A stretch of DNA of 64,000 nt from Zizania palustris (lineage: Eukaryota > Streptophyta > Magnoliopsida > Poales > Poaceae). Location of the stretch: assembly GCA_019279435.1 (NCBI GenBank), contig JAAALK010000289.1, positions 46,999,164 to 47,063,163 on the forward strand, read 5' to 3'. Below the pieces are notes generated by a model that did no database searches, was not told the origin of the DNA, and saw only the letters and a list, made by a program, of their open reading frames with translations. The position numbers and the translations under genes are program-made. Position 1 is the first letter of the stretch. The number at the start of each line of letters is the position of its first letter. This document shows positions 47,249 through 57,160 of the stretch, one piece after another.

Positions 47249-49833
47249 GTTGCCACTCTCGATGTGAGCCAATTATTTTTTTGCCACTTTGTGTCTAATC
47301 ATGTTGGACCGGAAATGGCGACCAGAGGGGGGGTGAATGGAAGCTTTTTAAAATTTCAGACTAAAAATAGTCTTCTGTTTTAATTCAGTCTACTGCGGAA
47401 CAGGCTTCGAACACACCCTTCGAAGTTCAGGTTCGGAGGTATTTGATGGCTCCGAACACAGGCTTCGCAAGGAGTAAAAATCCGAAGTCAAGCAGACTTC
47501 GCTCCACCCACAACCCCGAAAAACAACTCTGCAAGTCAGTGCAGGCTCCGCACACAGGGTGCTTCGAGCAGGCTTCGCACTTCACCCTTCGCAAGAGTGG
47601 ACTACCCTCTAAGGACTTCGACCAAATACTTAGCGACAGCAACTGGTGCTGGGGCTTCGTACAACGAAGGTCTAAATGCACACTTTACGGACTTCGCTAA
47701 GGGCTTCGACAAGAATAAAAAACGGGCTACGATCAGGGCTTCGCTAGTAATCAGCGAGGTCTAGCCTCCAGTTACACAGAGCGAACGCACACTGAAATGC
47801 ACACTTCGCACACAATACACTTCGCCAAGATAGGCTTCGATGCACTGCCACAAGACACTCGAAGTGACACACAAAAGATCGAAGTATGCAGCGAGGTATG
47901 TAAAACAAGCTCAAGCAAAATGAACACGGAAGCAGGGCTTCGCTGCTTGAACAAGGAACACTAAAATGAACTCACTGGATGAATACAAAGTATGTGGAGG
48001 CTAGTACAAGAGCTCAACAATGAATGCTCAAAAGTGTTAAATGTTACCTACCCAGCCCCCATATTTATAGCCACTATTCACCCAAGTGAATTGACTACTT
48101 TACCCCTAGGGTTTACATTGGTTTTGTCTCTACAGAACAGAGGGGTACAAAAGGTAGTCAACTTTATTCTGGAGGCTTCTCTGTCAGCTTTGCAGAGGGG
48201 ACAGCGTCAGCTTTTTGCAGAGCAGACATTGTCAGCCTTTACAGTCTTTGACTTTTCTGAAGCCCCCCTTCGCACGCGAGGGGTGCGGTAGCTTCAGTGA
48301 GAAGCCTTGAGCCTGACGGCCTTCGCTTCACCGAAGTTAGCCTCCGATACAGTGACGGTTTTGAGCCGAAGCCGTCAAAGCCCTTGGGCCTTCGCACCAA
48401 CACCTTCGGAGTGGACCACCACGGCTTCGCAGCTACTCCCAGTTCGAACTCCGTCAGTCCGTGTACCAAAGCCATGCATGGCCGAAGTACCTCAAGTCAT
48501 CCTCACTCCGGAGCCAGCCTTGCTCCGAAGCCTGCTTCACTCCGAAGCCCCACCTTCGGAGTACCACCCTTCGAAGTCCCTCCTTCGTCCAAGGCCTCCG
48601 CATGAAGCATTCCATGAGCACTTCGTCGCAGTGTCTCTCCCCGAGCACACTCCTCGACGAGCCTCACCCGGACCATGCCTTCGACGCACCTCGATTTCTG
48701 AGACCTTCGTCGGGTACCTTCGAGTGTCTCCCTCCGGAGCACACCTCGAACACCTTGCCTCTGATGAGGACTTGATCCACCATACTCCGAATTCACTCCA
48801 TTCGGAGTACCCTTCGAAGTGCCTCGCCTCCGAGGACTTTGTCTCGGAGTACCTTCACCCGGAGCCATGCTCCGCACTTACTGCCTTCTCCTGATGCACC
48901 TAGACCCGAGGTCCGACCTTGACACCTTCGCAGCCACCGTGATGGAGCTCCCTGCTCCCCTGGCATCAAGCCTCCCTCTTGACCGAGGTTCACCTGCTAC
49001 GAACCGTCCGTCACCTCCGAAGTCCCCTGCGCATCACAGACAAGCAGACAAGTGTATCCAGTACTCCGGAGACCTCTCCGGGTTAGCAACCTTCGGCACA
49101 CACTCCGGTGTACCGCCCAAAGTACCGAGACCTTTGGTACAAACCCAGTCATCGTGTACTGTCGGACCCCTCCGACAGGCACACTCCGCTGCAACGGCTG
49201 TAGCAACCAAAGCCCACCGAACCCTTCGGTGAAACCACCTCCGAACACTTTCGGAGATCCAACCTCCGAACCCCTTCGGAGGGACCCCTTCGAACTAGAG
49301 GATAAACTCTGTCAATCACTCATCACAGACTCCGAAACCAACCCTTGGTTTCTCAAATCACTTGCGACATCATTTTTTTGCCACATCACCTTCTTCTTCC
49401 TGCTCTCTTCTTCTCTCTCCCCAACTCCTCCCAGAGGCCAGCCACCACCGCCATCCGCCACCACCGCCATCGCCGGACACGCCTCGCAGCCTCCACACAC
49501 TGCCTCCGCGCTCGCTGGTCGCCGCCTAGCAGCCTCCGTGCCCTGCCCCCGCGCTCACCGGCCGCCGCCCGCCTCGCCGCCTTCGACGCGCTGCTCGCGC
49601 AGCTCCCGCCGGCTGAGGCGGGAGGGGAGAGAGAAGAAGAGAGGAGGAAGAAGAAGGTGACGTGGCACGTGATGTGGCAAAAAATTGACGTGACGGATGA
49701 CGTGGCAAGTGATTGGACATGAAGTGGCAAAAAATTAATTGGCTCACATAGAGAGTGGCAAAAAATTAATTGCAATGATAAGAGTGGCATTTGAAGATGT
49801 GTCAACGATAAAAATGGCAAATAGTTAAATTTC
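47249..49833. mobile_element. Inner inverted-repeat element inserted into the previous one
   Basis: The left part GGGTTGCCACTCTCGATGTG and following TTTTTTGCCAC words match, inverted, 49600-49830 (GTGGCAAAAAATTAATTG). Flanks AAAATTAAC and CAAATTAAC form a 9-bp duplication with one mismatch, as expected for Mutator-like insertion. Its centre (49430-49600) is GC-rich. It is itself split by a solo LTR at 47302-49355. Confidence 0.65.
47302..49355 (-). repeat. Solo LTR (2054 bp) of a SIRE/Maximus-like Copia family
   Basis: Bounded by TG at 47302 and CA at 49355 with exact 5-bp target duplications AATCA (47297-47301 and 49356-49360). On the - strand it ends with CATTCACCCCCCCTCTGGTCGCC, like the LTR at 17879-20151, and has a promoter motif GGCTATAAATATGG (about 48057-48070). 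It is saturated with CTTCGAAG / CTCCGAAG words. No interior follows, so it is a solo LTR from unequal recombination. The reading frames in it (for example 48307-48894) show no domain. Confidence 0.88.
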
Positions 49834-49883
49834 CCCAAATTAACAAGCACTCTTTAACTTTGGAGTAAATCTGCTATTTCCCC

Positions 49884-50480
49884 TCTCTGATCACTCCCCC
49901 GCCTAGCCAAATATCTGCTCCTTCACGTCATCGGTGCTACATCCCTAGCCCTCCATTACCTTGTGTCGCCCAATCGGTCCACCTAGTCCGCATCCCCCAA
50001 GCCACCGAGATCTCCCAAGCCACCAGACCCCACGCCTCCCCCCACTTCTTCGCTTCCGAGCTGTCGCCCCCGCCCGCCTAAAGCTGGGACTTGGGCCAGA
50101 TTTTTTTGGGCCAACCCAAAGTATGTAGGTCCGGCCCACGCAAAGCACGACCCGGTATGCCCACGGATGGGCCGGGCCGACACAGCCCGTACAAGGGCTG
50201 GACTTGGGCCTGGAGGTTAGGCCTAGTGGGCGGCCCACGTACGACCCTTAAAGTGGGTCATGCTTGGGCCAGCCCGGCCCAGAAAGGCCCATTGGTCAAT
50301 AATTCATACGCGTCCACAACGCATAAGGAGGATACATGTTATTAAAAATAAACAAGTCTACAAATTACCATTTGAATATACCTTGTTCTATACCATGTGT
50401 AAATACAAATCAAAATTCTAGTCATTCATATATAGGACAAATCAAAATGTAAATATATATGCTCGAGAGCAAAGAAAGTA
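49884..50480. other. GGGCC-rich repeat remnant and flank
   Basis: 50085-50305 is rich in GGGCC / GGCCC words (TTGGGCCAG, GGGCCGGGCC, CCCGGCCCAG), reminiscent of the hAT-like elements in this window, but termini and target duplication are not resolvable. 50340-50480 is AT-rich. No gene. Confidence 0.4.
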
Positions 50481-50483
50481 TTA

Positions 50484-52656
50484 TTAATGAACTAGTATCA
50501 TGTGTAAATCGTATTCAATTAAAGCATAAGCCCACTTTCCAATTCTTCCACTTAGAATCAACTTTTGCAACATGCATTTTATAACATCGGTTTGACAAGC
50601 GACAATACATGTGCTAGGAAGAAGATAGTGATGTAATTTGGTACATGCGTAATAAAGTGATAAACACAAATGTTCCACGAACACGTACCTGGTCTCAACA
50701 TCCAATAGGCGGCGGCTCAAGAATGTGATTATGTCCTCTTTTTCCCCCACCTCCTGAGTTAGTACGGCTCCTATCATGTTATCTTCTGTAGCGATGTACA
50801 ACCGAAAGGGAATTCCGGCCTTTGGTGCTCTCACCACGGGCGGCGATGACATGCACTCTTTAATCCTTTCGAAGGTGTTTTGTTGACTTGCCCCCCAAGC
50901 GAACTCGACTTCATTCTTTAGCCGGAGTATCGAGACAAAGGCATCAATTTTGCCAGATAAGTTGGATATAAAACGACGCAAATAATTCATCTTGCCTATC
51001 AACTTTTGCACATCTTTCTTGCATATCGACGATGCTAAGTTCCTAATCTTTTCAAGCCTCTTAGGATCAATTTCTATACCCCTTTCATGAATCATGAATC
51101 CTAAGAATTTGCCTGCCGACACGCCAGAAGCGCATTTGAGTGGGTTTATTTTCAAGACATATTGTCGCATCCTATCAAAAGCAACTTTCAAATCAGCTAT
51201 GTGGTTCCCATAGCGTTCAATTTGACCACGACGTCACCTATGTATACTTCTAACATAACTCCTAGCAAGTCATGAAAGATAAAGTTCATAGCACGTTGAT
51301 AGGCGGTGCCAACATTCTTTAAACCAAAAGTCATAACGACCCACTCGAACAAGCCGACAAAACCAGGGCATCAAAAGGCTGTCTTGTAGACGTCCTCTTC
51401 GTCCATGAAAATTTGATTGTAACCAGCGTTACCATCAAGAAAACTTAGTACCTTTTGCCCTGAAGCATTGTTGATCAACATGTCGGCTATCAGCATGGGA
51501 TACTCGTCTTTTAGAGTGGCTTTGTCCAGGTCCCTAAAATCAATACAAACTCGTATTTTGCCACTCCCTTTCTTCTCTACAAGCACAATATTAGTGACCC
51601 ATTCAGCATACCTGCATGGCCTAATAAACTCAGCCTTGAGTAATCGTTCTATCTCCTCTTTAACTCGGTCATAGACGACCGAATTAAAGCGATGTGGGGG
51701 TTGTTTATAAGGCCTAAACCTGGGCTTAATAGGCAGTCGATGCTCCACGAGCTCGCGGCTTAATCTGGGCATCTCACTATATTTCCATGTGAAATAGTCG
51801 ACGTACGACCGAAGCAATTTTATTACTTCGCATTTTCACCAGCCTGTAAATTTTGGTTTACATAAGTCGGCCTTCGAATGCTACCATTGCCTATGTCGAC
51901 TTCTTCTAAGGGGTCGGTCGATGTAAAACCTTACCCTAACTTCTCTACTTCGCTAAAGTCTTCGATGGCCTCGACAATACCATCTTTAGCAGAGCGATAT
52001 TCTCTACACGAGACTTTAGGCAATCTAGATTACTTTTGCTAGACATGGTTACTAATTTAGAAATAGCCGTGCTATGCCAACCGGCTTTACAGACACCGGT
52101 ACGAAATGTCCCCCGGATACGCTAATGAAGTCGTAATCCGAAAGGTATCTACCTGATAGACACTCTACTTTGTTGTGAATGGCATCGATGGACACATCGG
52201 CCAATGCTACCTATCCCGAAGTATCAGCTGGTATGATTTCTACGTCATCGCCATCCCACTGTATTAGGCATTGGTGCAAAGTAGAAGGAATACAACAATT
52301 TACGTGAATCCAGTCACGCCCGAGCAGCATACTGTAGTTACCTTGCATATCAACGACGAAGAATGTTGTTGGTAACATCTTGTTACCTACCGTCAACTCT
52401 ATGGAAAGTACGCCTTTTGCCTCAGAACTCTCACCATTGAAGCCGTTGAGTATTAGATTAGTTTTCTTCAAGTCTTCCTTGCCTTTGTCAAGCTTCTTCA
52501 ATAGAGAGTAAGGCATTAGGTTAACAGTGGCACCACCGTCGACAAGCATTCTGGAGATTGACTTCCCGTCAATGTGACCTCTCACGTAGAGAGACTTTAG
52601 GTGGCGAGCCGTATCTTTAGGTTTCTCAAAAATAGCATTGCGTGGGCCGAGGTTCA
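50484..52656 (-). pseudogene. Ty3/Gypsy pol fragment (protease, reverse transcriptase, RNase H)
   Basis: - strand. 52656-52211: aspartic protease region (RMLVDGGATVNLMPYS, then LLGRDWIH), ending in a STLHQCLIQW segment typical of the Tat-like Gypsy clade. 51817-51371: reverse transcriptase start (RFRPYKQPPHRF, KIRVCIDFRDLDKAT), then a frameshifted stretch with a decayed catalytic box (YIGDVVVK for YIDD). 51191-50484: KCASGVSAGKFLGFMI, then an RNase H region. Upstream gag is missing because the next element's LTR begins at 52657 inside it; integrase is absent downstream. Not functional. Confidence 0.85.
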
Positions 52657-55600
52657 TGTAACACCCCAAATTTTCAAAACAATAAAAATAATATTAAATT
52701 CAATTTCTTGGAATATATATTTCTGAAAATACTTTAAATACCTCTTTATACCCAATTGAACTACAGCATAGAGTAGATGGCCAAACTAGGAGGTGAAAAT
52801 TTTTGTATATGATCCTAAAGCCAAGAAATATTTTTGAGAATTTTTATGAATTTTTGTCCACTTTGGAAATGCCCCAAATGATTTAATCTATTTTCTGCAA
52901 TTGTTTTTAATCAGAAAATAATTTCAAACAGTAATGGGCTCCCTCCCCTCCCTTCTCTCCCTCCCGGCCGGCCCAGCCCGTTACCCCGCGTGCCTTAGAC
53001 TGACATCCGGACCCCACCTGTCGGCGCCGATTCCCTCCCCTCGCGCGCGCACCCGACAACCCGGCCCCACCCGTCAGCTGCCTCCCTCGCTCGTCCGCGC
53101 TCGCTGACGAGTGGCCCCCGCCTGTCAGGGCCTTCGTCCCCGCAAGATCCGCCCCGGATCCCCCCTCGCCGGCCGAAGCCCTGATCCCGCCTCGGATCCG
53201 CCCCCGCCGGCCCCCTCCCTTAAATTCGTCGCCGGCAATGAATTCCCCTCAACGCGCCGGCCGTTTCCCCCTATTAATTTCGCCCGATTCGCGTCCAGGT
53301 GCGTTGAACCGCGTTCAACCCGAGCTCGCCGGCGTCAAATCACATTTATCTCCGGCCACCGCCAATCACGCCCCCTCTGCCCTCGCCGACGACCCTATTT
53401 AAACCCCTGCCCTCCACCGCGTTCGGTTCACGCGTTCAAGTGCACCCAGACCAAACAGAGCGCCCTCCATTCAGTTCTTAGCGCAACGCCGCCGCCTGAC
53501 CTCCGGCCACCGCTCGCCGTCGCACCGGACCGCCTCCGACCACGTAGTCGCCACCATCGTGACCGCCAGGACCTCACCAAGCTCAGCCACCACTCCGTCG
53601 ATGACGAACCTCGCCGGATCGCCGTCGCCGCCAAGGACCCGAACGCCTCCACCGCCTCCGCTCGTCGCCGGCCTCACCCCGTCGACCTTTTCTCACTGCC
53701 GAGGTACCCCCATGATCCCCATGCCACCCTCGTTCCGTTTTAGGCCTTAGGTTCGATCGCCGTCGCTCGCCGTGGCCGCTGGCCCGCTCGCCGTCGTCGG
53801 AGAAGACGACCGGCACGGGTCGAGTACCCGTGCCGTGTCGGATTCGATCCACGCCGTGCGATCTGGATCCGACGGTGACGATTAATCCCCGCGTGCGGTT
53901 TAATCTGATCCGTCAGATCTCGGCGAAGGGGTACGTTTTAATCTCGTGCGTCCGATAGTTTTAAAATCCCGCATCGCATCTGAGCCGTCCATCGCGTACC
54001 GATTCAAACGTTTTAATCTTGGCCGTCCACATCACTTTAACGCGTCCCGCCTCGCCCTCGCGCGTCGGATCTGGATCCGACGGTCCAGATCGACCCAGCG
54101 CACGCGCACAGTGCGCGGGTTCACCGTGGGCCTGGCTCACCGTGGACCCGAGGAGTTTAAAAATTGAAAATGAATTTCAGAAATACTTTTAAACTTGTAA
54201 AATTCATATCTAATGCATTTGAACTCTAAAAATTACCATTCCAATTTCAGAAAATTCATAAAATTATCCTCTACATGTTTATGCAATAAAAAGAGTAGGT
54301 TTACTTTGACATTTTCATGTTTATTCAAATAAATATTTAAATGCCTTTAGGATTAATATATGAATTCAAATGTTTGAACTTCAGAAAAATTCATATTTAT
54401 TCCTTTCTATTCATATACTGCAAAACACTAAATTACCATGAACTTTTCATTTCAAAACTTATTAGGGAACTTAATATGAGACTATTCACATTTGTTTTCT
54501 AAAAAGGACAACCCTTCATTTTAATCCCTTTAAAATTATTTATGCAATAACTTTCAGAACCTTAACAATGGAAATTATTTTACTTTTAATCAAACCAACA
54601 GTAACTTATGTGCTATTAATGTAATGTTATATTGTTTGATTGAATGTGCTCTTTTTATTTTGCTTTATTATATTAAAAAGACTACGACGTCGTCGAGGAG
54701 CCGGAGTACTTCCCCGAAGTCCCTCCCTCTCCTTTTGCTGAACAAGGCAAGTCACCAAACCAATCTTTTGAGCATATTGAACCCATGTTTGATTAAACTA
54801 TCGCTAAAACACATAGGTTATGTATATGCATTAGTCAAATGAACCCTTACATTATATTTATTTAGGATCCCCCGACCTTGATGTGCAACCCAAGCCATGC
54901 TATCTCGCCTAACCTCCTTGTCACCATATGGTCAATGATATTAGCTAGTGTCCAATGTATTGACACGGCCGCTATAGGATAAAAATGAGTCGTAGCAAAA
55001 TGGTTCTATTATATGATCCCCGTTACTTCTTATCCTTGGAAATTCTGTTGGTGATGAGTCATGGTTGTGAGTGTATGCATGGTGGGTTCCGGGTGCAAGC
55101 TAGGGCATTGGTCGGTAGCACCCGGGGCACTATAAGGACCGGTCTGAGGGATCCGTTGCAATACACTTACGTACTAACCACAAGTCTAGTGGGTAAGTCC
55201 TAACTAAGGTATGGGTTGTTCCAAACCGAGGCCACAATTTGGAGATGGGTCAAGTTGCACCTGCGGGTGACTTGTACCAATGTGGCGCAAAAGGGGGTGC
55301 GACGTTAGCCGGGATGCGGCCCGGCGCGCCGGCAAAACCTAGAGCGGGTGGTTATCGCTTGGAACATCTCATATTGAGGTTTTGGCACGAGTTCCCGTGA
55401 AATGGGTCATCTCGTTTGGGATGAGTGCGTGCCTTGTGGGTACAGTAGTACATCTCTGATCAGAGTCTTAAATCTTTTCGAAAAGCTGAGCCCACAGTCA
55501 AGGGCGGGTTGCGTGACATCCCCCAGTTAGTTTACTTTGAATATGTTTGTGCACGATGGATTGACATGTAAGGACCGTTGAGCGAGGTGGGGCTGACTGT

Positions 55601-56053
55601 ACCCCTCGAGTTAGTTGATGTTGATGATGCTCATGTTTACTTTCCGCATGATTAAAATATGATTACACTAAATACCATAACTGCAACTGCATTATTCTGC
55701 AATGTTAGCCATTATCCTTCCTTGTTTATTATCCTGCATTATTATTTGCATTTGCGGTGGCTTGTTGAGTAATTTTTGTACTCATACCCGTTGGACCCCA
55801 CAGAGGATGCTTACTACGAAGACGGTCTGGAGTAGCGACCCAGTCGGGAAGAAAAATCCTGAAGAAGATGTTCGTCATGCCGTTTTCTAATTATTCTACT
55901 TTACTGTTTTTATTAAAAACAATGATGTAATAAATATGGTCTGCGTACCATGAACACTGTCATATGTACGATTGTCGCATGATGAACCTCTTGTATTATT
56001 GTTTTTCTTATGAAATTCAATAATGTCTCGATTTGTTAAATCGGGGCGCCACA
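52657..56053 (+). repeat. 5' LTR of the Gypsy element, 3397 bp
   Basis: Starts TGTAACACCCCAAATTTTC and ends GGGGCGCCACA. It carries a TATA-type motif CCTATTTAAACCCC (about 53393-53406), after which a long GC-rich transcribed part and an AT-rich part follow. It holds two short exon-like coding blocks (54681-54746, 55804-55835) conserved in the inverted LTR at 61570. The 210-codon frame 53111-53743 begins before the TATA and is probably compositional. Confidence 0.85.
53601..55835 (+). CDS. Candidate spliced ORF encoded by the LTR (acidic peptide)
   Basis: Proposed exons: 53601-53703 (donor GAG/GTACCC; ATG at 53601, or in-frame 53559), 54681-54746 (acceptor AAAAAG; donor AAG/GCAAGT, GC type) and 55804-55835 (acceptor CCCCACAG; stop TAG). 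Lengths 103, 66 and 32 nt join in one frame, 66 codons plus stop. Exon 2 encodes an acidic stretch containing EEPEYFPEVPPSPFAEQ; exon 3 gives DAYYEDGLE-stop. Exons 2 and 3 are seen again, same phases and same GC donor, in the inverted LTR (62959-62893 and 61826-61789), with mostly synonymous or conservative changes. Exon 1 is conjecture. No known domain. Confidence 0.5.
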
Positions 56054-56056
56054 AGA

Positions 56057-56069
56057 TGGTATCAGAGCC
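56057..56069 (+). other. Primer-binding site
   Basis: TGGTATCAGAGCC, three bases after the LTR end, complementary to the 3' end of initiator tRNA-Met, the usual primer for plant Gypsy elements. Confidence 0.9.
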
Positions 56070-56191
56070 GACTCGACTGTAGGAAGCCAAACAGACCCGC
56101 CTAGCCATTAGCCGCAGGAAATTATTTCTCGAAAATCTACTTCATAAACTTTGTTCCTCTCCTCACTTTTATTCAACTTGCTGTTTTGTAG

Positions 56192-56971
56192 ATGCCTGTC
56201 TACCAAGTCCACAGTTACTGCCGCCACTACGAGGGCTTCGTCCGGGAGCTCCGTATGATGCTCACCTTCCTCGGGTTCCTCTTCGAACCCGAATTCCAAG
56301 GAGTGTACCCCGACGAGTTCGCCGGGCCTTGCGACGTCTCCCTCACCGTCCACGGCTCCGGAGAACACCTGCCACCCTACACCACCGCACTTGGAGGCCC
56401 GACTTTCGACGTCGCGTGCCAACGAGTCGCCCTCCAGGCCCTCATGGAGCTGAGGATGATCTACGATGATCGTCTTCAGAACTCGTCCTTCCGGCTCGTG
56501 CCGAAGCGTACTCCCGGAGCCCACCGTAGCATCTACCTCGGAGTTCACTCCGTGCGTGATCCGGTCATGGCCCGGCAGTCGCGTCTTCTACAGGCCATGG
56601 ATGATCTCCACACCGAGGCGGTGCTCGACGCCGACGAGCACCATGAGGCAGTTGAGTTCCTTCGTGAAGAAACGAAGAACTTGATCCAGCAGAATGGTGA
56701 GTTGCAGCGCAAGATTATGCAGCTGCAGAAGGATATCGCGGAGATGGTTCCTCTTCTTCCAAGGAAGAAGAAGCCCATCCGTGAGCCCCTCCCTCGCCCC
56801 AAGAGGATCCCACCACGACCCTCCCCCGCCAGGCCCTCTACCAGCGCCCCTCCTCCACGCCCCGGCCTCGTCTCCGACTCCATCATCGAGAATTTTCTCG
56901 AGCCCACCATCTCTCTGGAGCCGCGCACTCGTGGTTCCGAGAGCACAGAGACTGCCTCCGGTGGCGAGTAG
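56192..56971 (+). CDS. Extra ORF upstream of gag (orf0-like), 259 aa
   Basis: Intact frame 138 bp after the LTR, on the coding strand, 190 bp before the gag-pol ATG. The N-terminal third contains Y-CRHYEGFVRELRM-like hydrophobic segments and LMELRMIYDDRL (about residues 87-98). About residues 142-187 predict a coiled coil (EAVEFLREETKNLIQQNG, then LQRKIMQLQKDIAEM). A basic proline-rich linker (KKKPIREPLPRPKRIPPRPS) and a Ser/Thr/Glu tail follow. No known domain. It is not part of gag: no CCHC and a separate start and stop. It stayed open although pol has nonsense codons. An orf0 before gag is what I recall for rice RIRE3/RIRE8; its function is unknown. Confidence 0.75.
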   Translation: MPVYQVHSYCRHYEGFVRELRMMLTFLGFLFEPEFQGVYPDEFAGPCDVSLTVHGSGEHLPPYTTALGGPTFDVACQRVALQALMELRMIYDDRLQNSSFRLVPKRTPGAHRSIYLGVHSVRDPVMARQSRLLQAMDDLHTEAVLDADEHHEAVEFLREETKNLIQQNGELQRKIMQLQKDIAEMVPLLPRKKKPIREPLPRPKRIPPRPSPARPSTSAPPPRPGLVSDSIIENFLEPTISLEPRTRGSESTETASGGE

Positions 56972-57160
56972 GCGTTAGGAGTCGCTATTTTTAATAAGAG
57001 CAAAATTTTGTATGTGGTGATGCCCACGACGAGTGTGTCATGGGTAGAATAAAAACTTGATTGTAATGAATAATTTATACCACTATATATATTTATGTGC
57101 TTGAATCTTATATGTTATTTTTGGTTGTATTATTGTTTCGTCATTCTTTGCTTTATCACT

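Larger units (their letters stand above)
46377..49883. mobile_element. Outer inverted-repeat (MULE- or foldback-like) element, interrupted
   Basis: Left end GGGGAAATAGCAGATTTACC... is repeated inverted at the right end (GTAAATCTGCTATTTCCCC, to 49883). The left arm (46377-46560) continues to match, inverted, 47095-47240, after which the right arm is cut by another element and resumes at about 49834. So the original element was about 0.9 kb with arms near 180 bp. The centre (46600-47060) is GC-rich with GCAGCCACCGCCGTC-like words. No convincing 9-bp target duplication. Confidence 0.7.

Noticed and set aside
48307..48894. 195-codon frame and overlapping frames in the solo LTR
   Set aside because: They arise from the CTTCGAAG/CTCCGAAG-rich LTR, occur on both strands and show no domain or splice context.
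46368..49892. 9-bp target duplication for the outer inverted-repeat element
   Set aside because: TGTATGTGC versus TCTCTGATC; only a poor match could be forced by shifting the ends.
53111..53743. 210-codon frame at the start of the Gypsy LTR
   Set aside because: It begins before the LTR's own promoter motif, is Pro/Arg-rich from GC composition and does not splice in phase into the conserved LTR exon.
54985..55203. Peptide shared by the two LTRs around GGFRVQA and TRGTIRTGLRD
   Set aside because: Similarity is at nucleotide level with many nonsynonymous changes, so I treat it as a conserved non-coding block, not a protein.
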